From Roridomyces roridus (lineage: Eukaryota; Basidiomycota; Agaricomycetes; Agaricales; Mycenaceae), in NCBI GenBank assembly GCA_029378245.1, contig JARKIF010000001.1, forward strand, positions 372,001-436,000: a DNA stretch of 64,000 nt, written 5' to 3'. Shown one piece after another: positions 25,775 to 37,090 of this stretch. The notes under the pieces are model-generated. The model was not told the origin of the DNA. It made no database searches and saw nothing but the letters and a program-made list of their open reading frames with translations. The position numbers were made by a program, and so were the translations under genes. Numbering within the stretch: position 1 is the first letter of the stretch; each line of letters begins with the position of its first letter.

Positions 25775-26527
25775 GATGGAAGCCCGAAGGTAAGCATTCA
25801 CTGTGCATTACTGTGCTTCGTACTGATTTTATACGACTCTCTAGCGCTTGTGAGCGTCTTCGGGTCCTTAAAAAGCAGCGCTTAGCTGTTTTTTTTCGTT
25901 GCTTCTGGCATTCGGACGAGGAGTCCCCGCTTCAGTATGGGCGTCTCTTGGGCGTCAATGGTTCGCCTCGGCGTCGGTCGACGATTGGCGGCGTCTATTC
26001 TCCGTAATGTATCACTACTTTATGCGCGACATGCAGTGTGCGCGCTTATCCAATTTTGCACATCTCCGTCCCACCGCCACTATACCTTTGTTTTGTAACT
26101 GCTATCTTGCGTACATTATCTTGCGTACATTGTGTTCCTTGCTTTCCTGTCTGTTATGCACGTCATATTATCCGAACTAGCAGCGGCCTTGCCTGCTCTT
26201 GAGCTGCAAATAACTGCAATGCAATGCAATGATATATGTCCGAAGGCGAGGATGCCCCTCCCGCGGTCCCTGACAGCGCGTGCGGTGCGTAGTGTTCTCG
26301 ACTGACGGCGGAAAGGCAAAGCTGTAGAATGTGTTGCAGGGCGGCCACCTGATGACGGGGCCACATCGCCTCCTTTCAAATTAGGAAATTAACACCTTTT
26401 CCATCGAACACACAGCCAAGGGCAAATATGCGCTTCCGGGGGCAGTCCTTTCGTTTAAAAAAGCTGTCAAGTGGTGTATCGGTAGCTGCGCTTTCCCTCC
26501 TCCTCCTCACCAAATCATACTGCTACA
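25775..26527. other. Intergenic, copies 6 to 7
   Basis: 3' flank of copy 6 and promoter of copy 7. A TTTAAAAAAG stretch at about 26454 lies roughly 70 nt before the start codon and could serve as a TATA element. Nothing else recognised. Confidence 0.5.
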
Positions 26528-28381
26528 ATGACTGAGGAGTTCACTCCGTCCATCAACATCATCGAGGCCGCCCCGCCTGACTGTGAAGAGCGGGATCTCA
26601 TGTTGGTGTCTTGTCGGCGTGGTCAAAGCTCAAAGCTCACATCTTTTTGCTGTAGGGATTCTCTCAATCTCGGCATGTTTGAGCCCTATAACGGTAATAT
26701 CGAGCTGCTGTGGTGGACTCGATCGTATGCTGAACGGTGTCTAGACATGAATCTCCCCACCGACCGCTGTTACTCTACCGTTCCCTCCCTGTTCATCCAG
26801 ACGTCCGACTCGTCCAATCCAGAGCTGTCGCCATTAGATGGTTATTCTGGGTTCACGGACATGAGACGATACAGCCCTGCCACCTCTGGACGAAGCTCAC
26901 CCGTCGAGGGCTATAGCCCAGCCTCAAGCTTCTCTGGTGACAGTAAGTTGTATTTCAGACGCCAGGGCGCCATGTAATTCTTCATCTCAGTCTTTCCTGA
27001 AGAGTCTTACAACGACGAGCTGCGACCGTACTGGGCACCGCAGCACAACTACTCCCCACACTCATCGCCTGCCCTCTCGCCTTCCTTGTCGCCTCTCACG
27101 TCTGCATTAAGCGACTTTGTCCTCGACGAAGGATATCCCAACGTGGAGCAAAGCATCCTTCCTACCGGCCCTCCCGCCTTCTCTCGGCTGCGCAGCTCGA
27201 GTCACTCTACCGGGAGTGGCTCGCCAGAGGAGAGTTGGGTCGATGGCGTTGGTCGTGGTCGCTCAGCATCTTTCAGCGGGCAGACCACCAACAACAGTCA
27301 ATTCTATTCGAACGACCTATCTCAAGGCGACTTCTCCCATTACGGCAACAACTCTTCAGAAGTCCAGATCTCGGTACAAGACCTCGGTACCACCATCGAC
27401 GTGCCTCTCTCTAACGGGGTCTCATGGGGCATGCCCATGAACGAGACCGGCGAGCGGTCCACGAACGGCGGCCTCGCCATGAATTGGAGATATCCGATCG
27501 ATACTCGGGTGTCGGCGGATTCTGCTACCGTCGAGCCCCAGGCGACCAGTCCTTCCCTCCTGACGGTCCCTGGTGCTGGGCTCCAGCGCAGAGGTGCCTG
27601 CACTTCCCGGCGGACTCGCAGCGTCTCGGACCTCAATGCTCTTGATCCTGAGGGTGGGCGCGGCCGTGGCGCGCACCGCTCAGCGCTGAGCATCCCCAAC
27701 TCCCGCAGCGTCAGCAATGGCTCTCGTGGCAGTTCTCCTCACGGCAGCTTCCACTTCCGCGACGTGCAGACACCTGCCTCGTTCTCGACCCCGTCGCCGA
27801 CCTCGCCCGCCTTCGAGGACGCCGAGGGGACCGACAACGAGGCTGTCACCGTTGGACGCCGTCGTACCTTTACTGCCATCCGTGGCCCCGAGGAGCAGCT
27901 CCCTCAGGTGTCCATTCTTGGCCGCGCTTCCAGCACTGGGAATCCCATGCCGAGGGGCAGGCGCTCGAAAGGGACTTCGGCTAGCTTGGGTCTCGGTGTG
28001 TTCAAGGCGGAGAGCACTGGGTCCCTGAGCAGCCATGGTTCCCCGGGTGGGTCGCAGCAGGAGTTCCAGGTCTCGCAACCGCCGTCTCCGATTCCCTTCA
28101 AGGCTGAGGTGGCCTCGAACAAGATCAAGCAAGCGAGTAATGCGAGGCGCATCAATGTCGCGACCTTTAGTTGTCCTGTTCCGACTTGTAGCTCGACCTT
28201 TACGGCGAGGCACAATCTCATCAGTACGTCTTCGTCGTCGTTCTTGCCCTTCTTTGTCTGACCCTCGTCTGCAGATCACATTAACAGCCACAACAAGCAC
28301 CGACCCTACCGTTGCCTGTGTGGTATGACCTTCACGACCCAAGGAGTTCTCAACCGCCACAAGAAGAAGTGCCGCAAATAG
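26528..28381 (+). CDS. C2H2 zinc-finger protein, array copy 7
   Basis: Exons 26528-26601, 26656-26942, 26991-28223, 28275-28381 give 566 residues; phases 2, 1 and 1 all close. The N-terminal half is Ser/Pro-rich with repeated YSP motifs (SPLDGYSGF, VEGYSPASS). A basic region SRRTRSVSDLN and an RGRRSKGTSASLG block lie in the middle. VASNKIKQASNARRINVATF precedes finger 1, which is C-x4-C (CPVPTCSSTFTARHNLI, intron, NHINSH). Finger 2 is CLCGMTFTTQGVLNRHKKKC with C-x-C spacing, as in copy 6. The conserved phase-1 intron inside finger 1 is present. Probably a nuclear transcription factor. It ends the C2H2 array and is followed directly by the pseudokinase array. Confidence 0.8.
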
Positions 28382-29118
28382 TGGCTTGTATCGTTATAGT
28401 TCGTCAGCCTTTCCTTGATCCCTCATCCGGTGTCTGACCATCCTTTGCAGATTCACCTTAATCCGCTAATTGCGCATATACCTTACCTTACATTCATTCA
28501 CATACCCAAACGCACCTCGCGCCTCAATACCTGCCTGTCTCTCCTGCCTCGAGTCTCAATCCTGTCTCATATCATCCATCCATCCTCCACTGTATCTTTA
28601 GCCTCGCTGTCGCTGTGTTACTTGTTACATACATACACCTTCGAATTCTGTTTCCTTAGGGTCTTACTGTGTCGTATACTACTGAATAAACCAAGTTGTT
28701 GACGAGAAGAGGAGCGGGAGGAGGCGGGATTCTGCCGTATTTGGCAATAACATTTCCTTCTCCACTTCGAGCTTCGAGCTTGGACCATGCACAACCAGGC
28801 AACACATTTGGGCCGCCGTGAATCAGGAGTTGAAATTGGAAGAGGATGAGCTCCGTCACCATTCCCACAACCGTCTGCCGCTGCGCGAGCGCCTATCCTC
28901 GTCGAGAACTTCTTCACCGGCACGGTCTTCTCACGGAACCTCGACTAGCGCACCTCCTGTCCGTTTGGAGTGCCATTCGATCCCTCAGAGTCGGGATTGT
29001 GCCGTGACCGCCATCGCGTCCAACTCCAAAGCCGCTTTCCGTCCGACATAGCTTTGCGGTGTGCTGCCTTAACAGCTCTCCTGGCACTCAACTCTCATCT
29101 CGCTCCTCCGACTCCTAG
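28382..29118. other. Boundary between the two gene arrays
   Basis: 3' flank of C2H2 copy 7, then the first copy of the upstream block shared by the pseudokinase genes. No gene. Confidence 0.5.
28640..28760 (+). repeat. Upstream block shared by pseudokinase genes, copy 1
   Basis: A block with TCGAATTCTGTTTCCTTAGG, then GAATAAACCAAGTT, a purine-rich GACGAGAAGAGG and GGGATT-TGGCAATAACATT. It recurs about 350-500 nt before most module genes in the same order. It probably contains the promoter, and the GAATAAA may belong to the 3' end of the preceding transcript. Confidence 0.6.
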
Positions 29119-32100
29119 ATGGCCTTCATTTCGAACGCCAGCGGCTTCACTCTCGGCGAAGGGACATTCAACAACGTTCACGGAGATCTAGTCATATACC
29201 AGAGCGGGAAACGACGACGGGAGGACAACGAGGGTAAGTTGTCCGAGTACTGGTACATCCAGTCCCTCACTCTTCCTGTCCTCAGACCACTGCGGAGAAC
29301 GTATGGGAAAACGGAGGCGAAAGGAGGATCAAGATGGACTGAAGGTTCGTGCAGAGTCTGGACTCGGTTTGAAGCAACGTTTCCAAACCTAAACAGATAA
29401 TACGGAACAAGCACCTCAACCTCGCCTTCGAGATAGGACGCGGGCCAGGTTATCTTCTTCACGCGGGCAAGATCAAGGGTCGCGCGGTCGTCGTGAAGGT
29501 TTTTGACGCAGGAAGGAATGCTCGTGAGGTGTGCGATACTGCTGTTACCTTCTTGATTCGCCACTGAAACGAGCAAAGCACTTGGAGGCCACAGTTTCCA
29601 TCTCGCAAGGACTACTGTGAGCGAGAAGGATACGGTTCAGAGAACAACACTGACGTTTTTCCAGGCATCCCAATGTGTTGCGAATCGAGGGGATCTCGTC
29701 GCCGACGTCCCTATATCACTTTATCGCATATGAAGATGGTACAGACCTCGCTTCGCGGGTCGTGCTGTAGAACTGATCGTTTGCCAGCCCAACGGAGGAC
29801 AGCAGAAGGTCCACTCGCCGCGGCCCTGAGGGATGATCTTGACACAAGCATTGAGCTTGGATTCAAAATGGTTCGTGGTCTCTGTGATCTCCGTCTTCTG
29901 TAACTTACCGGCTCACAGATTTCCAGCCTCTCTGTAGGGAGCCCATCCCTTTCCCTTTTCCCATGCTAATTCCCTCTACAGTCGGGAATAAATTATCTTA
30001 ATTCTCAAGGCATCGCTCTTCCGCTGGGACCCGAGGTACTGTCCTCCTATGGTCGTGTTGCTTTGTCTGAATCCAGCAGGACTTTGACGTCTTCCTGGAT
30101 GTCAACGACCGATTCCTGTTCAGTATCAATCCACCAACCGACGCTAATGCTGCACCCCAAGAACAAGACGACACTCGAAGCGTCTGGACCTTGTTTAACG
30201 CATTGTGTCAAAAGGTCAGTCTACACTCATGACCGCTTGCCCGAAGTGCTGACGTTTCCTGTGTAGGTCTTGAGGTCGGCCAATCGCGTACTACACGGTA
30301 TGGCTGTATTCCAACGTTGGAACATCACCTCACTTACTTCACCCCCAGATGAGGATATTGAAAGGAGCCCGACTGTTTTCGACTCTTCTCCTCGCTCACC
30401 AGAACTCCTGCGGCCCTCTCCGGCGCCTTCGTTGGACCAAGCCAACATACAATATGAAGAAGCTATCCCAAGTGAACGCAAGAAGGCACCCTCAGTACCG
30501 CCTCGGCGGGAATTCGTCTGGCGGACGATGGACGTAGCGCAATCTTTGGCTACCATTGCCACCCGAATCGCTCGAGATCTCGACCTACGCCGGGGGTCCA
30601 TCAATCGTCTGGTTCGGAGCGACGGCGGAAGCATCCACCGCTGCCTGGGTTACGTTCGTGAAGAAGTAACGCTGGCGACCAGGACGGCGGACAGCGCCGT
30701 TGTATCACACGATGCGCCCACCATTCAGGAAGTTTGCTCCGTTTGCCACGAAGTCGTGAATTCGGGAGAGGTTTTCCGTTGTGTTTGCGGACAAGAAGGT
30801 ATAATCCAACTGCTGTGCGATATATATCCATATCCCCTTATCTCATTGTCTTTCAGAGCCAGGGTCCCGCCCCACGGTTAAATGTCGCTCGTGCAAGACA
30901 TGGAGCCACAGGGACTGTGGCCCCACTCGGAACGAATCCATTTGTTATTTTTGTTCCTCAAGCTCCTCGGATGTAACCTCGGGTGCGGAAGACCTCTTCG
31001 TTCATGAACAAGATGGCAAGGCTGCTTCCGCAACCCAAAACATTCTGTCATCACTCAATCCTACGTCTCCGAGACGTCCTGCCACACCCGAATTTAGCTC
31101 GTCCCATTGCGTTTCCGACCGTGTCCTTATCCTTGTCACCGCCGACTCGGAGCGATATGTCAATGTCGATATCAGCAACGCTACCAACCCAGCCTGGATT
31201 CGCGAGTATGTCTTTATGAAGGTCTGCCTCCGTTTTTTTTGTGTTTCGAGCCGCTCTCAACTTTCATAGCTCAATATATTCGACGACGAGGATCAGCGGC
31301 AGTTTTCCCTTTATCGCACCGAGATTGGCAGTTTTGCCATTGGCGAGGCCCTGACCGACGAAAAACTCTTTGAGCTTTGTCGTGAGGTTGGAGACGACAA
31401 CGGCACTCTCAAACTCCTCGTCTCCATCTCATCCGCCCGTGTCCACGAGCCTTCCCCGCCGCTTCGCCCTGCTACCTCCCTCTCTCCCATTAACGGATCC
31501 ACCATTTTACCACCATTGATCCCCTTCAATCCATTTTCCCCACTCCAGCCCAAACGATCTCGCTCTCGCAATCACAGCGTTTCGTCTACGAGCGAGAACC
31601 TCGTTGCCGATGCTTCAGTGGGTTATGAGGCTGATTACGAGCGAGACCCTTCCCGGCCCAGCTCCCCACTGCCGCCTCCACGGCCGTTGTATGACCGGAA
31701 CAGCAACCTGGTCGCTCCGCCACCCCCACCGCCGCCACTATCGCCCAACCGCGCAACGTTCGAGGACAACAATTTGACTCCGCCTGGAACCCAGATCCGT
31801 GTCCCGGATGTTGCACCTGAGAAGCTTCCTAGTGAGCAGTCGGAGCAGTGGCGAAATCATTCCCAAGCAGGCCCCCGGGCGAAAGTGGACACCTCGCGCC
31901 GAAATCGTCCGTCTCAGCATCACAGCGATGCCGAAGACAGCCCTGCCGAATCTTGGGTCATCGTCAATGGCGACGCAGAACTGCACCCGTCGACACCGTT
32001 GGATTCACACCACTCTCCATCTTCTGCTGCCCGCGCTCGGCAGCAACTCTCCCCTGCCTCCCGGTTCAAACCCACTTCTCCTTATACCGGTCGTCCCCTC

Positions 32101-32727
32101 GCAATACCAGCGCCCCCGCGTAACCCCCCACCATCTGCCGGGCATCCTGTACCTTCCAACTGGCCAGTGACTTATAAAGGTCCTGACCGCCCGGAGCAGA
32201 AACCAATGACTACTTCAGCTTCACAATGGAGGCGGCTCACCAGGACTGCGAAGAGCATGGACAATCTTCGCGGAAGTGCCATGAACCACCCCACGACGTT
32301 GCAACCTGGCGGTGGACGCGGCCGTGTTGTGCCTCCGCTTCCTAACAGCCGCGGTGGCATTCGTGACATCCTTCTTGCCGCGGGTCTTTCAGCCTCGATA
32401 ATGGGCCCAACACCTCGATCAGTGCGACCTCTGCCCATCAAGGGCTCTTCGCATTCGTCCACTGTAGTACCCGAGTTCAGTCCAGTCACGCAGAATTCGT
32501 ATGGCACACGCATACCGGGAAGTCATCCTTCGGCGACCCTCATGTCCCCGAGCAATGACCCCTACCCACGACCACAGTCGGCATTCGGCGGCGACACGTT
32601 GATGTCCCCGAATTCACAATACCAACGATCCATGCAGACTTCTGGCTTCGGCTCGTCATTGGACAGCGACTACGGACGTCTGCCCCGCGCCCCGTCGCCC
32701 ACGCACCCTTGGCCCACGCACCCTTAG
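29119..32727 (+). CDS. Pseudokinase-PHD protein with MAPKKK (BCK1-type) regulatory tail, copy 1
   Basis: Thirteen exons: 29119-29233, 29286-29344, 29397-29528, 29579-29616, 29665-29738, 29788-29870, 29919-29933, 29982-30035, 30080-30214, 30267-30297, 30349-30798, 30857-31221, 31270-32727; all phases close, 1002 residues. The order is: motif [19 protein letters not shown] (residues 6-24); basic linker KRRR; kinase-like domain (59-235) with glycine loop IGRGPGY, VVVKVF lysine and HPNVLRIEG, but DFDVFLDVNDR where HRD is expected and SINP in place of DFG; a helical region; a PHD-like finger (375-430; CSVC, CVC, CRSCKTWSHRDC, CYFC). The tail begins with a domain (484-578) containing VTADSERYVNVDI and YRTEIGSFAIGEALTDEKLF, which I recognise as the regulatory ubiquitin-like region of basidiomycete BCK1-type MAPKKKs. 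A proline-rich region follows, but no kinase domain. Confidence 0.82.
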
Positions 32728-33445
32728 CGCTCGTCTCAGCGCATCCGTCCACACCCCTGTCGCCAACAACTGCACACGGTCCTAACACTCTCGCCCCCAC
32801 CACTTCGGCGCCATACTGCGCTCGTTGGTTAGGCCTCGGCTTTGAGGCGTAACCTTTTACTGCCGACGCTGCCTCGCCCATTTCGCTACCCGCTCATAGA
32901 GCCCGGCGTAGAGTCTGCGCACCACGCCGATCTGATGTACCTACGAGTTTGCCTCCCTCACCGCTACATTTCGAAATTTGTTTGCTTAGAGTTTCCTTCT
33001 GTCGCATACATATGTTGAATAAACGAAGCTTTTGAGGAGAAGATTGCAAAGAGAGCAAGGAGAAAGCGGGATTACTCAATTGGGCAATGAACTCGCTTCT
33101 TGCTCGTCGAACTCAATTGAACCCTGCCTCGGGCTTGAGGGAGAGAATGAGCGGGAGGGTGCTCTTCCGACCGGTGGTCAATGGCTCGCCCGTGTTCCCA
33201 TTCCCACAACAGTCTGTCGTTGCGCGAGCGCCTATCCTCTCCTTGTATGTATCACGCGTCGGAGACTCGGAGTGGCACTCCTTCAGAATCGGCACCCCCA
33301 ATGCCGTATTCGCAGAAACGCGACACGACGGACCTCACATTCGTTCCGACACAGCTTTGGTGCGGTGCGCACCGTCGACAACTATACAGCTACAGCTTGC
33401 TGCTTGGCTAGAGCTCCCGTGCCACCTAGCTCTCAGTCCTGCTGG
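32728..33445. other. Intergenic with shared upstream block, copy 2
   Basis: At 32972-33075 the shared upstream block recurs (GTTTCCTTCTGTCGCATA, TGAATAAACGAAGC, GGAGAAGA, GGGATTACTC). Downstream of it, CACAACAGTCTGTCGTTGCG also recurs before copies 1, 4 and 7. No gene. Confidence 0.55.
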
Positions 33446-36314
33446 ATGGCATTCATCGCCAACGCCAGCGGCTTCACTCTTGGTGAAGGCACCTTCAACA
33501 ACATTCACGGCGACCTTAACATCTACCATGGCACGAAACGACGGCGGGAGGGCAACCAAGGTGATTCTTCTTCTGCCGAGCACTGTTAGATAAAGCTCAA
33601 TCATGCGTTTTGTCGAGATACCCTGCCTCGAGAGAATCAAGATGGATTGAAGGTTCGTGGAGACTCGTACTTAGTGAAGCAATGCTCCAATCCTACCAGA
33701 TCATACGAGACAAGTATCTCAATCTCACCCTTGAGATAGGACGTGGCCCAGGCTATCTTCTTCACGCAGGCAAGATCAAGGATCGGGTGGTCATTGTGAA
33801 GGTGTTTAATGCAGGCAAGAATGCTCGTGAGGTGCGTGACACCATGCCCGTTGACTGACCGGACGCTGAAACGATCTGGACAGCACTTGGAGGCCACGGC
33901 ATTGGTCTCGCGAGGATTATTGTAAGCGAAAAACATGCACTCTTGGAACTCCCATGCACCTTCCACAGGCATCCCAATCTGTTGCGAATCAAAGGCACCT
34001 CGGCGCCGACGTCCATACACCACTTTATCGTCTATGAAGATGGTACCGCTCCCAATTCACTGGTCGCGATATACCGCTGAATGTATGCCCAGCCCATCGG
34101 AACACGGCGGAAGGCCCACTCGCTGCGGCTCTGAGAGATGATCTCGACAAGAGCATTGTGCTAGGATTCAAATTGGTTCGTGTCTGCCGCCTTATCCGTC
34201 TTCTTTGCCTCACTGGATTCAGATTTCCGGCCTCTCGGTAAAGCTATCCACCACTATGCAAAGCCCATGCTCAATCTTCTCCAAAAGTCGGGGATCGATT
34301 ATCTCAATACGCAAGGCATCACCCTACCACTGGGACCTGAGGTATGGCCCTCTTCTGTTTTACTCCTCCTTTGTCTCAATCCAACAGAGCTTTGACGTCT
34401 TCCTTGACATCGACGACCGCTTTCTGTTTAGTATCAATCCGCCAACCGGCGCGAATGCAGCTCATCGACAACAAGACGACAGACGCGGCGTCTGGACCTT
34501 GTTCAATGCATTGTGTCAAAAGGCCAGTCTACCTACCTCATGAAGGCTTGCTCGAAGTGCTGACATTTTGTGTGTAGGTCTTGAGATCGGCCAATCGCAT
34601 ATTACATGGTATATCGCTCAATCCAATGCTGCCAAATTACTTCACTTACTTCACCCCAGATGAGGACATTGAAAGGACACCCACCGTTTTCGATGCTGCT
34701 GTTCGCTCGCCTGCGCTCTCACAACTATCGCTGGCGCCTGCGTTGGACCAGACCATCATCCAAATTGAAGCGGAAGCTATCCCAGCTGACCGCGACGAGG
34801 TTCCCTCAGTACAGCCTCGGAGAGAATACGTCTGGCGGACGATGGACGCCCCGCAATCTTTGGCTAGCATTGCCGCTCGAATCGCCCGAGATCTCGACCT
34901 CCGCCGCGCAGCTATCAATCGTTTGGTTCGCAGCGACGGCAGGAGCATCCACCGCTGCCCCGGATATATTCGTGAAGAAGTGACATTGGCGACACGCACG
35001 GCAGATAGCGCTGTCGTATCTCACGATGCGCCCACTGTCCAGGAGGTCTGCTCGGTATGCCACGAAGTAGTGACTTCCGGAGAGGTTTTCCGTTGTGTTT
35101 GCGGGCAAAACGGTACGCACAATTTGACTGCCGCGCATTATATCCTTCTTATCCCGTTGCCTCCCAGAACCAGGGTTGCGCCCCACGGTCAAATGTCGCT
35201 CATGCAAGTCGTGGAGTCACCGGGACTGTGCCCCCTTTGCGAACGAGTCCATTTGCTATTTTTGTTTCTTCAACACCTCGGATATACCCTTCCGCGCGGA
35301 AGACTTGTTCGTTCATGAACAGGATGGCGAGGCTGCTACAGAAACAAACGATTTCTCCTTTGCCGCCGACATATTCCAGGACAATACACACGACATGCCG
35401 GATCGGGGTGATGGTGCTCCAGAGTCTAATCACCCACTCAATGTCGCCGATGCGCTCAGCTACCTCGACGCGGTCAAGGCCCAGTTCTGGGATCGGCCAG
35501 AGGTGTACAACCACTTCCTGGACATAATGAAGGATTTCAAAAATCAAGTGTGCGTGTTTGCGCTCGTCTTTCACGTGTCTGCTCACAAGCATACAGAATC
35601 GGCACCTCCGCCGCCATACAGCGCGTCTCCCAGCTCTTTCACGGCAACCCTAGTCTCATCCGAGGATTCGACATGTTTTTACCTGTTGTGTACCACATCA
35701 ATATCTCCCATTCTGATCACACGATCACCGGCACGTCCATTCCGAACACGGATGATAGCCATGGCGAGCACTCCCGCATCGCGCTTGACATCCCTGGATT
35801 TGGGCCTAATATCGAGCATCCCCTGCCATTTCCTGTAGGCAGCGGCCCAGGCTCGCGTTCCCCCACCCCGCTGTACCACGTCCCACACCCGCAACAAGTA
35901 CCATCTCAGGCGCCCTTTGGTGGTGGAAATCCGAACCTCCCGCAGACGCAAACGAAGGCTTCCGCGTCCTTCCTCGGGAGCCTGAACAGCAGCAGCAGCC
36001 ACGCGCCGGAAAAGCCCCAGGCTCCGAGCGGCGAGTCTAACCACGCGATTCAGTACTTGAACAAGATCAAGGCGCGCTACACGGATGATCTCTCTACGTA
36101 CAAGCAGTTTTTGGATATTCTGCAGGCGTATCAGAAGGACCAGATGCTGATACAGGAATCGTACGTCCGGGTCCAGCATCTGTTTAGAGACGCGCCGGAT
36201 CTCTTGGACGAATTCAAGATGTTCCTGCCCGAGATGGCTGGTGGGTTCCCGCATCATCCATCGTCTGCACCTTGGCCGATGGACGAAAGGCCGCTCAAAA
36301 AAATCCGCCTGTGA
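33446..36314 (+). CDS. Pseudokinase-PHD protein with Sin3-type PAH1-PAH2 tail, copy 2
   Basis: Thirteen exons: 33446-33560, 33618-33652, 33700-33831, 33884-33921, 33969-34042, 34093-34175, 34223-34237, 34288-34341, 34388-34522, 34578-34608, 34660-35112, 35168-35549, 35597-36314; 754 residues, all phases close. The N-terminal motif, kinase-like domain and PHD-like finger match copy 1. The tail holds two paired amphipathic helix domains: PAH1 (about 475-545; [20 protein letters not shown], split by the last intron, then [20 protein letters not shown]) and PAH2 (about 663-735; [15 protein letters not shown] ... FLDILQAYQ ... [17 protein letters not shown]). In Sin3, PAH domains bind short helices of transcription repressors. 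No HDAC-interaction region follows. The intron after exon 9 is GC-AG. Expected to be nuclear or nucleo-cytoplasmic; function unknown. Confidence 0.82.
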
Positions 36315-37090
36315 AGTGCAAGAAACGAATAGAATAGGATCAGCCGCCAAGCCTCCTGCAGAACGCGCACGCGTAAGTTTCAAATGAATCATCGAGTTGT
36401 GATTACATAACACGCATTGTAGGTCGGTCTATTTGACGAATAGACAGCCCAGTCCATCTCGGAAAATATCAAAAGGAGGCGCGGCTTGCTCATGTAATTG
36501 GCGGAACAGCATGCGGGCGATTCAACTGTCCCTGTCGTGTTAGTTCATGCCAATCATGGGAATACCACGATATCTTTGCCGTGCGTACGCCCTAGTATTG
36601 CGCACTGAGCGCAAGTCGCTACTACCCACACTCATCCGGGGCCTTTATTGTCTTCTTTCTACGTAGAGCCGGCGTAGAGGTGCGCTTGACTCTGATGTAC
36701 TCTCGCCTACATACTTGCGAGTTACATTACCGTCCTAACTTCCCTTCACCGCGACGTATGTACCCTCGAATTCTGTTTCCTTGGGGTTTTTGTTTCACAT
36801 ATGGCGAATAAACGAGGTTTTTGGCGGGATTACTCGATTTGGAAACACGGCTCTTGCCTTTCTTCAAGTTACTGCTGCTCAAACTCCCGCTTTAATCCTA
36901 CTTCGTGCTGCTTCAAGCTTCTTTCTCGATTCATCCCCACAGACAGTCAGGTTGCGGACAATGAATATACGCCGTGAGACCATCAACAGACCCGGTGGCC
37001 CAGATTGGGTCCGACATACGATGCTGTGGTGTGGGTCCGGGTTGACAGATACAGCCTGTTTGCACTGAGCTCTCATCTTGCCCCTCCTAA
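36315..37090. other. Intergenic with shared upstream block, copy 3
   Basis: At 36765-36850 the shared block recurs (TCGAATTCTGTTTCCTTGGG, GCGAATAAACGAGG, GCGGGATTACTCGATTTGG). The 3' flank of copy 2 has a GTAGAGCCGGCGTAGAGG sequence that also follows copies 1 and 3. No gene. Confidence 0.55.
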
